From the NCBI GenBank assembly GCA_028282465.1, contig JANQHX010000013.1, forward strand, positions 1 through 64,000: a stretch of 64,000 nt of DNA. Direction: 5' to 3'. Both the position numbers and the translations under genes were made by a program. Below the pieces are notes generated by a model. That model made no database searches and was not told where the DNA came from. It worked only from the letters and a program-made list of their open reading frames with translations. This document shows, in pieces, positions 19,045 through 26,972 of this stretch. How positions within the stretch are numbered: position 1 is the stretch's first letter; every line of letters begins with the position of its first letter. The stretch comes from Gynuella sp. (GTDB lineage Bacteria; Pseudomonadota; Gammaproteobacteria; Pseudomonadales; Natronospirillaceae).

Positions 19045-19307
19045 AAGTAGGTTTAGCCTATACAGATGAGAAGAATGAGATTTGGTTAGATTTAGACGTT
19101 GAGGAAAATTCAACAGTTGAGCAAGTGATTGAGACATCTGGTTTGCTCAATAAAATTCCAAATCTTGATCTTGAAAGTCGAAAGGTGGGTATATTCGGGA
19201 AGTTTACTCGGTTAACCGCTAAAGTAAGCGAGGGAGACAGGGTAGAAATATATCGTCCCATTACCCGGGTGCTTGATGAAGACGACGATGATGATGATGA
19301 CGATTAA
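19041..19307 (+). CDS. rnfH: RnfH family protein with poly-aspartate tail
   Basis: An 88-residue protein of the RnfH/UPF0125 family (a ubiquitin-like beta-grasp fold): V-G-I-F-G-K near the middle and Y-R-P-I at the end of the domain. RnfH genes close rnf operons in diazotrophs, and the product appears to help the complex or the Rsx/SoxR system; its exact role is not settled. The gene overlaps rnfE by four bases (ATGA). The last ten residues include eight aspartates in a row, coded by mixed GAC/GAT codons. Confidence 0.88.
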   Translation: MKVGLAYTDEKNEIWLDLDVEENSTVEQVIETSGLLNKIPNLDLESRKVGIFGKFTRLTAKVSEGDRVEIYRPITRVLDEDDDDDDDD

Positions 19308-19313
19308 TAAGGG

Positions 19314-20069
19314 CTACAGTTCATAGCCATAGCTTTGGATAATCTCTTTCGCCTTCTCACCCTGAATAAAACTCACGAACTGCAGGGATAAGTCAGATTT
19401 CTTTGTTCTTGCAAGTATAACAGCGTCTTGTTTAATTGGATTATGGTATGACCTGGGTATTTCAATCAAATTTCCTTTTAAGTCTCGATCAACAGAAAAT
19501 AATTGAGACTTAGAAATAAAGCCACCTTGTACATTTCCTGTACTCACATATTGGAAGGCTTGAGAAATATTCTCTGCGTTAATAATCCTACCTTTCAACT
19601 TATTTATCATTTGCTTTTTTTGCAATACTTCTTGAGCCGCCAATCCATAGGGAGCCAACTTAGGATTGGCTATGGCTATGCGTAGGGTACTATCTTGCTG
19701 TAACCAAACAGGCCAATCTTTTATTGTTGACTCGTTGTTATTTACATTTATCCAGAAAACTAAGCGTCCTTCTGCGTAGGTAAATCTTGAGTTTTCAAGT
19801 GTAAGTCCGGCGGCTTCTAAATTCATAGGCATTTTCTGATCGGCGGAAAAAAAAATGTCAAAAGGAGCACCAAATCGGATTTGAGAGTACAGCTTTCCAG
19901 AAGAGCCAACAGACATTTGTACCCTATGTCCCGTTTCAGCTTCAAACTCTGTAATGATTTTATTCATGGGGACGATAAAATTAGATGCCACAGCTATTGT
20001 GAGCTCTTCCGCAATGCTCTTTGCGGAAAACATAGCCATGATAAAAAGGAAAAAACAAAAAAACCGCAT
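19314..20069 (-). CDS. modA: ModA-like molybdate-binding periplasmic protein
   Basis: A 251-residue periplasmic binding protein with a signal peptide (residues 1-20) and ModA signatures: A-V-A-S-N-F at the start of the mature part, V-G-S-S-G-K-L-Y-S-Q-I, G-A-P-F-D-I-F-F-S-A-D, and A-N-P-K-L-A-P-Y-G. ModA binds molybdate or tungstate for an ABC importer. No modB or modC is next to it, so it is an orphan here, or it serves an importer elsewhere. It converges with rnfH, with only 6 bases between the stops and no strong terminator. The start has a CGGAG site. Confidence 0.88.
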   Translation of the reverse strand: MRFFCFFLFIMAMFSAKSIAEELTIAVASNFIVPMNKIITEFEAETGHRVQMSVGSSGKLYSQIRFGAPFDIFFSADQKMPMNLEAAGLTLENSRFTYAEGRLVFWINVNNNESTIKDWPVWLQQDSTLRIAIANPKLAPYGLAAQEVLQKKQMINKLKGRIINAENISQAFQYVSTGNVQGGFISKSQLFSVDRDLKGNLIEIPRSYHNPIKQDAVILARTKKSDLSLQFVSFIQGEKAKEIIQSYGYEL

Positions 20070-20109
20070 TGCAACTCCGAGATATATAAACGAGTTAATA
20101 GCTTAGTGA

Positions 20110-20123
20110 GGCTTTAGAAAGCC
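20110..20123. repeat. Perfect inverted repeat upstream of modA
   Basis: GGCTTT-AG-AAAGCC lies about 40-55 bases upstream of the modA start codon. It could be an operator for modA or the base of a small hairpin in its leader. I do not recognise a ModE site in it. Confidence 0.3.
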
Positions 20124-20191
20124 ATATTGTTGGAAAACTATCAACCGACTTCCATGTAATTAGCTGGAGTTTGTCAGCTTTATTACAAAGT

Positions 20192-20217
20192 TGCTTCCGA
20201 GGAAAACCTCGGAAGCA
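20192..20217 (-). terminator. Hairpin terminator after fesII
   Basis: An 11-bp perfect stem (TGCTTCCGAGG with CCTCGGAAGCA) has a 4-base loop (AAAA on the plus strand). It starts 8 bases after the fesII stop on the minus strand. The trailing sequence AACTTTG is only partly T-rich, but the stem is strong. Confidence 0.7.
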
Positions 20218-20224
20218 GTTTGGA

Positions 20225-20593
20225 TTAAGCGCCACCAGGCTCGCCGGTAAACTCCACCAGCAGATCCTCATCCGTCACTATCGTTTGGCAAGCCAATCGA
20301 TAAGTAGGAGGAATATCCTTCACCTGCGCACGTTCATCCTCATGTTTCGGCAATTTACCTAAAGACTTCAGTACGTTGCGTTCCTTGTCAGTCAACATAA
20401 CCCCTTTGATTCTATCGCCATCAAGGTGGGTAACCTTAACCATGCAAGAACCACATTCGCCGTTCTCACATTCACAAGGAATTTTAACATTGTTGGTCTG
20501 CGCAACACCCAGAAGAGTTGAACGCTCTCCTGCCACTGCTTCGACCTTAACGTTTTTGCTCAAGATTGGTGATTTAAAATAAACCGTAGCCAT
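20225..20593 (-). CDS. fesII: FeSII (Shethna II) [2Fe-2S] ferredoxin, nitrogenase conformational protection
   Basis: A 122-residue plant-type [2Fe-2S] ferredoxin with cluster ligands C42-x4-C47-x2-C50 and C102. An extra Cys40 precedes the motif. The length, the [13 protein letters not shown] segment, D-K-E-R-N-V-L-K-S and the C-terminal F-T-G-E-P-G-G-A match what I recall of Azotobacter FeSII. That protein, when oxidised, binds nitrogenase MoFe and Fe proteins into an inactive, oxygen-stable complex. It has its own sigma-54 promoter (20629-20644) and terminator, so it is expressed as a single gene with nitrogen fixation. A general ferredoxin role is the alternative but is less likely. Confidence 0.88.
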   Translation of the reverse strand: MATVYFKSPILSKNVKVEAVAGERSTLLGVAQTNNVKIPCECENGECGSCMVKVTHLDGDRIKGVMLTDKERNVLKSLGKLPKHEDERAQVKDIPPTYRLACQTIVTDEDLLVEFTGEPGGA

Positions 20594-20628
20594 TATGGAT
20601 CCTCTTTTGTTAATCCATCAGGGTTAGG

Positions 20629-20644
20629 TGCAACCGGCATTCCA
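20629..20644 (-). promoter_or_regulatory. Sigma-54 promoter of fesII
   Basis: The minus strand reads TGGAATGCCGGTTGCA: GG and GC ten bases apart (20643-20642 and 20631-20630) and a consensus TTGCA at -12. The start would be near 20618, a 25-base leader to the ATG with its GAGG site. I find no perfect NifA site nearby; the closest is TGT-N10-ATA at 20754-20769, at the right distance. Confidence 0.72.
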
Positions 20645-20687
20645 ATCGAAAAAACTCAGATCAATAGATTGTTAAAATCGGCAAGGC

Positions 20688-20703
20688 TGGTTCATGAATT
20701 GCA
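20688..20703 (+). promoter_or_regulatory. Sigma-54 promoter of the TPR / Fe-S oxidoreductase pair
   Basis: TGGTTCATGAATTGCA has GG at 20689-20690 and GC at 20701-20702 with ten bases between, and a consensus TTGCA at -12. The start would be near 20714, before the ATG at 20758. It is divergent from the fesII promoter, with the two -24 elements about 45 bp apart. Confidence 0.65.
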
Positions 20704-20757
20704 AAATAAAATCAATATGCAAATTTTCCGTACTTAACTCTGGTGTTATCTGCTGTC

Positions 20758-21261
20758 ATGAACAACATAGCATTATTAAAAGGCGACACTTGTTATTTTT
20801 CCGACAATACGCCGCGGCCCGTTTTAATAGCTCTCAATGAAATTACCAGCGACTTATCTGCAGAAAGCAAAGAAAAAAAGCTGCTAGCTTTGATTTCAGA
20901 TTGGCCAAATCAATTAGACATTCATATCGCACTGTACAAGCTGTATTTTAGAACTGGCCGTTATACAGAGGCGGAGAGACAAGTTTGGAAGACATTGAAT
21001 GAAGCTGCAAGACAAGCTGGATTCAGTTCAAGATACAATCAACTCAAACCAGATACAGCCGATTGGCTTGGAGATCATTCAATTGCTCGACTTTATCTAT
21101 TTAGCTTGAAAGCGTTAGGTGTCATTCGATTACGCCGAAACAAAATAAAACCAGCAATCAGCGTGTTAAGTAAACTGTTAGAGCTAGATCCACAGGATGA
21201 AATCGGCGGACGAAATTTTTTAGATATTGCTGAGAGTGTATTGGAGCAGGAAGTCGCATGA
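20758..21261 (+). CDS. TPR-like protein of the nif regulon
   Basis: A 167-residue soluble helical protein. The middle part has two to three TPR-like helix pairs, for example I-A-L-Y-K-L-Y-F-R-T-G-R-Y-T-E-A-E and the end segment A-I-S-V-L-S-K-L-L-E-L-D-P-Q-D, typical of the start and end of TPR units. No enzyme motif is visible, so it is probably an adaptor. The ATG at 20758 is chosen; a GTG at 20743 is in frame, and neither has a clear ribosome site. It overlaps the next gene by four bases (ATGA), so the two products probably work together. A sigma-54 promoter lies upstream. I do not recognise the family further. Confidence 0.7.
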   Translation: MNNIALLKGDTCYFSDNTPRPVLIALNEITSDLSAESKEKKLLALISDWPNQLDIHIALYKLYFRTGRYTEAERQVWKTLNEAARQAGFSSRYNQLKPDTADWLGDHSIARLYLFSLKALGVIRLRRNKIKPAISVLSKLLELDPQDEIGGRNFLDIAESVLEQEVA

Positions 21262-22568
21262 AGTTAAAGTTAAACTGGAAAGAATATGAAAATGCCGGAT
21301 TAGGCGACGCTTATGCAGACATTCCTAAAAATGGAGGAGATTTCGCTAAAGCCGTTGCCGTTTGTATTAACAGTATGCATTGCCTTCAGGCATTTGAAAA
21401 ATCTGTTATGTGTCCAAGTTACCGAGCGACTAATGATATCCATTTTTCACCTGGTGGTCGAAGTAGACTGATTAAAAAAATGCTCAACAATGAAATCACC
21501 GATGAAGAACAAGAGACTCTGGATAAATCCATGGCAGCCTGTGTCGGATGCAAAGGTTGTAAGCGCGAATGCGACTCAGCTCTAGACATGGCACAAATAA
21601 AAGCCGAATACACCAATCTACGTAATATCTACAAACAACACGCGCTGCGTAACTACAGCTTTGCTGCCATTTCGAAGTTATTGAGATTTAATAGTTTTTA
21701 TAGCTTGATAAGCAGTAGCTTTAATCAATTTCAAAGCATTCGTGATTTGTCAGGTCGACTACTAGGAGTAAATATCAATGCTCCTCTGCCCCAACCTATT
21801 AAAAGCACACCGGATGTCGCGACAGTCAATGACGACTCTCCTGATTTACTTTTGTTTGTTGATACATTCACTAAACATTTTTCACCAGACACTATTAGTT
21901 CCGCCGTAAAGGTACTCACCTTAGCCGGTTTTAGACCTAAACTAATAGGCCTTGAAAAAAACTATACAGCAGGCAGAAGTTGGTTTTCACAAGGGTATAT
22001 AGATTCAGCAAGATCTGAATTATTGTCGCTTCTTGAGTTAGTAAAACCTTACTTAAACAAAGAGATACCTTTGGTCGGGTTGGAACCATCTTGTTTGTCA
22101 ATGTTTAGGAACGAGCTCCCATCACTGATAGATAGCGAAAATGCCTTAGCACTTTCGAAAAACTCTTGGCTATTTGAGGAGTTTATCGGCAAACGAATTG
22201 CTGCTAATGATTTTTCGCTTGAACTAGAACCACAATCAGATGTGAAAGTATTGGTTCATGGTCATTGTCATCAAAAGTCTCTTGGTGCCTTAAAGTCTAT
22301 GCGTAAAGTGCTTAAACTTGTACCAGATCTTGAGTTTGAATTTATCAATAGTTCATGCTGTGGAGGAGCAGGAAGCTTCGCCCATGAGTCTGAACATGAA
22401 CAACTATCTAAAAACATGTACGAGCTGGGCCTTAAACAGGCGCTGGAAGATAGCAAGGAATCGATAGTTGTGGCAATGGGTTTTTCCTGTCAGCAGCAGA
22501 TGAAAAATCATTCACAACGTCCGTCAATTCATCTTGCAGATTTTCTTGCTCAGAGGATTAAGAGTTAG
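21258..22568 (+). CDS. GlpC/HdrD-like [4Fe-4S] oxidoreductase with CCG domains
   Basis: A 436-residue soluble protein. The N-terminal 110 residues hold a ferredoxin-like cysteine set (C-I-N-S-M-H-C, a later M-C-P-S-Y, and C-V-G-C-K-G-C-K-R-E-C). The C-terminal half has cysteine-rich CCG-type segments: H-G-H-C-H-Q-K, then S-S-C-C-G-G-A-G-S-F, and G-F-S-C-Q-Q-Q. This is the architecture of the Fe-S subunits of heterodisulfide reductase, GlpC, glycolate oxidase GlcF and the C-terminus of D-2-hydroxyglutarate/lactate dehydrogenases. No flavin domain is in the gene, so it needs a partner. Its place in a sigma-54-driven pair next to fesII suggests electron delivery or redox sensing for nitrogenase (inference). 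Confidence 0.8.
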   Translation: MKLKLNWKEYENAGLGDAYADIPKNGGDFAKAVAVCINSMHCLQAFEKSVMCPSYRATNDIHFSPGGRSRLIKKMLNNEITDEEQETLDKSMAACVGCKGCKRECDSALDMAQIKAEYTNLRNIYKQHALRNYSFAAISKLLRFNSFYSLISSSFNQFQSIRDLSGRLLGVNINAPLPQPIKSTPDVATVNDDSPDLLLFVDTFTKHFSPDTISSAVKVLTLAGFRPKLIGLEKNYTAGRSWFSQGYIDSARSELLSLLELVKPYLNKEIPLVGLEPSCLSMFRNELPSLIDSENALALSKNSWLFEEFIGKRIAANDFSLELEPQSDVKVLVHGHCHQKSLGALKSMRKVLKLVPDLEFEFINSSCCGGAGSFAHESEHEQLSKNMYELGLKQALEDSKESIVVAMGFSCQQQMKNHSQRPSIHLADFLAQRIKS

Positions 22569-22633
22569 ACGGGGCTATCTGGAATTGAGAATTCAAATTG
22601 CAGAAATGTTTCGTTGAGGATTAATAGTGAATG

Positions 22634-23035
22634 CTAACCATCCAATGTATATTGGGCTGCATCTTGAATTCCTTCCAGAATATCCAGAAGCCTATGAGGA
22701 GTCACTAAGCATTCTTTTTGACTGACGCCAGGCATAATATTCAGATTCCAATCTTCTTCTATGGCCAGTTCAAGAATATCTACCATGAAGACTTCGAGGG
22801 AGGTGGCATCTTTTTTAATACTATCACTTAATAGATTCGGACTAATAAGTTGCTCATATGGCCAAAGCGACAATATCTGCTGATCATTGTCTTTTTCTAC
22901 AATCCATTCAACGCCATCAGACAAACTCCAAACCTCTTCAGATTCCACAATTCTGAGAATAAAATATTCCAGCATTTGTGCTTCAGTCATTTGTGCTAAA
23001 GCTTTTAAATCAGAATCGTATGGTGAATATCTCAT
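22634..23035 (-). CDS. DUF2750-like small protein
   Basis: A 133-residue acidic soluble protein without signal or membrane segment. The pattern E-E-V-W-S-L ... L-S-L-W-P-Y-E ... A-I-E-E-D-W-N-L-N-I-M-P looks like the DUF2750 family of small proteins of unknown function; the match is by eye. It converges with the Fe-S oxidoreductase gene (65 bases between stops) and is separated from the gene upstream of it by a clear terminator, so it has its own promoter. Confidence 0.55.
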   Translation of the reverse strand: MRYSPYDSDLKALAQMTEAQMLEYFILRIVESEEVWSLSDGVEWIVEKDNDQQILSLWPYEQLISPNLLSDSIKKDATSLEVFMVDILELAIEEDWNLNIMPGVSQKECLVTPHRLLDILEGIQDAAQYTLDG

Positions 23036-23052
23036 AGCAAATACACTCTAGA

Positions 23053-23084
23053 AAAAGCCTGCTCTAACAATTGATAGAGCAGGA
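23053..23084 (-). terminator. Rho-independent terminator after the 23111-23671 gene
   Basis: A 9-bp perfect stem (CCTGCTCTA / TAGAGCAGG) with an 8-base loop is followed on the minus strand by C and five T's. It sits 27 bases after the stop at 23111 and ends the transcript that comes from the T6SS side. Confidence 0.85.
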
Positions 23085-23110
23085 ATGACAAGGAGTAGTA
23101 AATAAAAAAA

Positions 23111-23671
23111 CTAAACTGGTCCGCGCGCTACCATTTTTACTTCAATCGTTTTTTCTAGCGCTTGATCAAAGGACACTTCATCGCCCTTAAATCTGTAATC
23201 AGCAAGTTCTTCTTTTAAGCGAACCAATTTGGTTCCAGCGCTTAAACCTTTGAAATCACTTTTTTCTAAAGCTAGTTCATCAATTGCTTCGTTCCAAGCA
23301 ATACCTTCTGAATAGGGAAGACAAGTAAACACTGCATTTGCAGTTTTAACTTTTAGAGGGGCACCAATATTACGGACAAAAATCATGGATAACATGTCTT
23401 CAGCAAAGTCAGTACCATAACGTCCGTCTAACTCAGCTAATTCAGCAACATCATTAAGCTGACCAACGATCATAGTAAGCTTTTCAGATTCTTGTAACAG
23501 CACTGCTCCCAAGAGAAGACTTAGAGGTGGCTTACAACGGCCCTGGGCATCAGCAATTTCACCGGGTATTAAGATCAATTCACCACGATAAGCGACTTTG
23601 GAATCGCCCAAGTCTTCAGTGAAGTTTGAATTAAAAAGAAGATTGGCTTCTTCATAAGATTGGATTGGCAT
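23111..23671 (-). CDS. Unknown 186-residue protein at the end of the T6SS cluster
   Basis: A 186-residue soluble, acidic protein with no signal peptide or membrane helix; I do not recognise its family. It starts at ATG 23671 behind an excellent AGGAGGAG site (an in-frame TTG at 23686 lies upstream of that site and is rejected). It lies 216 bases after tssG in the same direction and is followed by a strong terminator. It may therefore be the last gene of the T6SS transcription unit or a separate single gene. A role with T6SS is suggested only by position. Confidence 0.6.
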   Translation of the reverse strand: MPIQSYEEANLLFNSNFTEDLGDSKVAYRGELILIPGEIADAQGRCKPPLSLLLGAVLLQESEKLTMIVGQLNDVAELAELDGRYGTDFAEDMLSMIFVRNIGAPLKVKTANAVFTCLPYSEGIAWNEAIDELALEKSDFKGLSAGTKLVRLKEELADYRFKGDEVSFDQALEKTIEVKMVARGPV

Positions 23672-23887
23672 AAGCTCCTCCTGCAATGGTTTTACCTATA
23701 ATTGCAAGAATGTCGCCTAAGACTTCCATTCAATTTCTTTTTAAATTCAATAACTTAGAATAGACGCACTGATCAGCTTGCTAACAATGTACTATTTCTG
23801 ACAATCATCGTGCTACAGCATTTCCATGAAAAATGGGTGACGGCTATGGGATTCGCCAATGACATTTTGGAGTGAGGAATACTAAAC

Positions 23888-24865
23888 CTACATCAATTGT
23901 ATGTTTATATTTAGGTCTTCAGCTTTTAGATTCGGATTACTTAAATAACTATTGTCGCCCAGTGAATTCCACTTCTGTCCTAACACCATTCCTGATGAAT
24001 CGGGTGTCACAATAATTTTCATCATAATTGACAATGGCTGAGCTACAAGATCTCTAACCATTTTGGAAATTAAATCAATCCGTTCTTGAGGCTTCAATTT
24101 ATCCCTGTATTCGTGCTCTGAGATCGGCCCTATGCAAACCTCTACTGCCCCGCATCTGTCTTCAACAACACTGCCTATGTGCAGATCTTCGCCCAGTGTG
24201 GTGTTTGATTCACCTAATTGAATTCTTGATTTATCAGGGATAACAGCAGTTCGGCTTTGGTATTCTTTAATTGCTACGGAGTCGATGCAAAGCAATTCTT
24301 TTAGCATAATTTTAAGCGAAGCCGCCGACCTGTTATAAAGGCTAAACAATCCGCCGAGCTGCATCTTCGACTTTGAGAAAGGAGACTCTGGGTTAACTTT
24401 CATCTCAGGATTGCCAAGCAAGCTGCCTAGCAGTCTCCAGTACGCCATGTCATGCGCTTCTATGGTATTGTGAGCAATTCTATGAAGCTTCCAAGCACTA
24501 TAGAGTTTCGAAAGCAGATGACTTTGAATCAAGTCTAGAAACTCTCGAGGACCGTTTAGTTCTTCCCACTCATTGTCTAACAGGTTTTCAGTAATGAAAT
24601 CTGGTAAGGGAGATGAAACACCATATAAGCCAGCTAGGTTAGTAACCAATTCATAACTGGATGTATCCTCATCTTTCAAGATATCTTCTACATCTGAAAC
24701 AGCATAGCCCAAACTCAATGAGGGCCTTACTTTGATCGATGTACTGTCTGTATCACCTTGAATACGAGCTAAAATTCGATATGCCTGAAAGAAATCGAAT
24801 TCAGAGGCATTTTCAAGCAGCTCTTCTTCTAAATTAATGAGTGACTGCCGAACTTGGCCTTCCAT
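23888..24865 (-). CDS. tssG: TssG, T6SS baseplate subunit
   Basis: A 325-residue protein of the TssG/ImpH/VasB family: an N-terminal F-D-F-F-Q-A-Y-R-I-L motif, V-R-P-S-L-S-L-G-Y, and a G-L-Y-G-V-S-S-P-L-P segment, all in the usual order. Length is normal. TssG joins TssF, TssE and TssK in the T6SS baseplate wedge in the cytoplasm. Its first 37 bases overlap the end of tssF, indicating tight coupling. Confidence 0.92.
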   Translation of the reverse strand: MEGQVRQSLINLEEELLENASEFDFFQAYRILARIQGDTDSTSIKVRPSLSLGYAVSDVEDILKDEDTSSYELVTNLAGLYGVSSPLPDFITENLLDNEWEELNGPREFLDLIQSHLLSKLYSAWKLHRIAHNTIEAHDMAYWRLLGSLLGNPEMKVNPESPFSKSKMQLGGLFSLYNRSAASLKIMLKELLCIDSVAIKEYQSRTAVIPDKSRIQLGESNTTLGEDLHIGSVVEDRCGAVEVCIGPISEHEYRDKLKPQERIDLISKMVRDLVAQPLSIMMKIIVTPDSSGMVLGQKWNSLGDNSYLSNPNLKAEDLNINIQLM

Positions 24866-26550
24866 TCCAGTTCCTCTCCTGAATTCGTATCGACAACCAC
24901 AAGCTCCACAAAAGAGTTGATAGCAGCAAAGTCTTTAAACAATTTGTGCACCACTGTGCCGAAGACATATAAATCGCCTAGACCAGCAAAACCGGCACCA
25001 TCAATTTGCAATACTATTTTTTGCCCTCTGACCATAGTCCCTCTAAAAAGATACTCAACCGGTTCCACCTCAACATCAGAGATAGAGTCAAGCCTTTTAC
25101 TGTTAGCATTTTCATCTCGCTTGCCAGTTGTATTCCTAGGAATATAAAGCTCTAAAAGAGATTTGAGATTTGCTAAATCCGCTATGGGTAGAAAATTAGT
25201 TGTTAAATGAGACAGCAGATTCCAAACCTCTTCACCTGTTTGTGCAGGTACATAGGTCGTTGGAGGTGCAATATTTTTAAATGTAAGAAGTTCAGAAGTA
25301 GCGGAAGTAGCCTTGCTAATTTCACCTGCTGAAAGATTATTTGCTAGAGCACCATTGGAGCACTTCATGGTGACCGAAAGCGTTTCAGATTGCGGAATAT
25401 CTAATTCTTCTGGGTAGCTTAAACTTAAATAGACACCCACTTCTTTTGTTTCCGCATCGGATTTTCTAACAGCTTCGTAGACACCAGTTTCGTTATCACT
25501 ACTTGCCAATAGTGACATAGGGAAGTACTCTCGTCTGGTGGCTGTTAGCCGGTTATAGCCAGAAACTGAGTCAATGGAATGGACGCTGTACTGTTGTAAA
25601 TTATTTCTTAAAGGCTGAATTAAAACTTCAGAGTCATGCTGGTCGTATTTTAACGGTTCACTTTCATGCTCAAACAAATTGATAGCGGGTGTGGTAAATA
25701 TTCGAATACTGTCTGTATTAACTTTGGGTATTCTGCCTCTGAGTTGCTCTAGTTCTATCTCTAGATCAAAGCTACTATCTGAAGCTAAAATCGGCCCCGT
25801 TTTTGAGTCTAACTGAAAATACAGAAACTTATTTTTATTTAAAAAATATTCTGATAATACTCGATAACAAGGTAGAACTCGGCCGGGATGATCTAACAAC
25901 TCAAACTCATCATCGGTTCCCATTTCTTTAATTTTGCATCCAGCAATAACTTTCGAGCTGCCACCCTGTCTAAGAGAAATATTCTTTGACCTAGTATTAA
26001 TAAGATAAAACAACGTAGTGGCGTCTAAATAGTCACCAGAGACTAAAAACTTTAATTTGGTAAGATCTATTTCTCCACCACTGGCACCAAGCCTACTAAA
26101 AGAAAGTTTCAGTATGGCCTTCTGATCACCTAAGGTATTTAACTCAACATCTTTCAACTCAATAGGATACACATCAACATCAGACGTGGTTGAAAATCGA
26201 CATGACACTCCAGAAGTTTCGACTGAATCAATGTGAGTGCCTGAAGGCACACTAGTGCCCGTTTTAAGAATAAGCTTGGGCTTAAACTCTATAATAGTGG
26301 TTGCGGGAATTTCCTGTAAATATTGTGGGGCGAGCAGATTCATTAAGGACTGAGCAAATTGAGGAAAACCTGAATCCAGTTTTTCTTGAATACCAGCTCC
26401 TAGAAAAGCAACGCCTTCAAGAATTCGTTCAACATCCGGATCAGAACTCTCACCATCCAAATGGCCAGCAAATGCAGGGTATTTTTTTGAAAACTCTTTA
26501 GCTTTATCTTTTAAAGCCCGAAGTTCTTTTTGATATAACTCAGTGATCAT
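24829..26550 (-). CDS. tssF: TssF, T6SS baseplate subunit
   Basis: A 573-residue protein of the TssF/ImpG/VasA family. The N-terminus reads Y-Q-K-E-L-R-A-L-K, followed by H-L-D-G-E-S-S-D-P-D-V-E-R-I-L-E-G and F-L-G-A-G-I-Q-E-K-L-D, all characteristic, as is the P-A-T-T-I-I-E-F segment near residue 80. TssF is the main wedge protein of the baseplate. It follows tssE by 2 bases. Confidence 0.93.
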   Translation of the reverse strand: MITELYQKELRALKDKAKEFSKKYPAFAGHLDGESSDPDVERILEGVAFLGAGIQEKLDSGFPQFAQSLMNLLAPQYLQEIPATTIIEFKPKLILKTGTSVPSGTHIDSVETSGVSCRFSTTSDVDVYPIELKDVELNTLGDQKAILKLSFSRLGASGGEIDLTKLKFLVSGDYLDATTLFYLINTRSKNISLRQGGSSKVIAGCKIKEMGTDDEFELLDHPGRVLPCYRVLSEYFLNKNKFLYFQLDSKTGPILASDSSFDLEIELEQLRGRIPKVNTDSIRIFTTPAINLFEHESEPLKYDQHDSEVLIQPLRNNLQQYSVHSIDSVSGYNRLTATRREYFPMSLLASSDNETGVYEAVRKSDAETKEVGVYLSLSYPEELDIPQSETLSVTMKCSNGALANNLSAGEISKATSATSELLTFKNIAPPTTYVPAQTGEEVWNLLSHLTTNFLPIADLANLKSLLELYIPRNTTGKRDENANSKRLDSISDVEVEPVEYLFRGTMVRGQKIVLQIDGAGFAGLGDLYVFGTVVHKLFKDFAAINSFVELVVVDTNSGEELEWKAKFGSHSLI

Positions 26551-26552
26551 AA

Positions 26553-26972
26553 TTAGTCTCGCGCCTTCAACTGAATACGACCATCGGGAGTTAGTATAAT
26601 TTCCGCGTTAAACGGAAAGCTCCCGCGACTGTCAACGATATTACCGTACAGATTCCAGATTTGATTAACTGAATCAGGCAAATCTATTTTTTCCAATTGA
26701 ACAGCGTCTATTCTTTTTTCAAAGTGCTGAATGTTGTACAGAATTTCTTGAGTAATGTTATCAAGGGCCATCTGGCCATGACTTACAAACAGGCTTTTTA
26801 CGTCAGAGAGGCCCATTTTCTTATTAATAAGAACAGTACCTTTGATGGTGTTGAGCAGATCCTGGACGTCTTCAAGAATTGTATCTACTAACTCGCCAGC
26901 ATCTAATTCTGGAAGCCTGCCCTGGCTTTCTTGTATTGCTTTAAGCCGCTTTAGAAGCCTTGCTCTTGCCAT
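26553..26972 (-). CDS. tssE: TssE, gp25-like T6SS baseplate protein
   Basis: A 139-residue protein of the gpW/gp25-like lysozyme-related family. It has the N-L-L-N-T type helix after an I-L-E-D-V-Q-D-L-L stretch and the end I-L-T-P-D-G-R-I-Q. TssE sits where the sheath meets the baseplate and starts sheath polymerisation. It begins directly after the hcp stop. Confidence 0.88.
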   Translation of the reverse strand: MARARLLKRLKAIQESQGRLPELDAGELVDTILEDVQDLLNTIKGTVLINKKMGLSDVKSLFVSHGQMALDNITQEILYNIQHFEKRIDAVQLEKIDLPDSVNQIWNLYGNIVDSRGSFPFNAEIILTPDGRIQLKARD

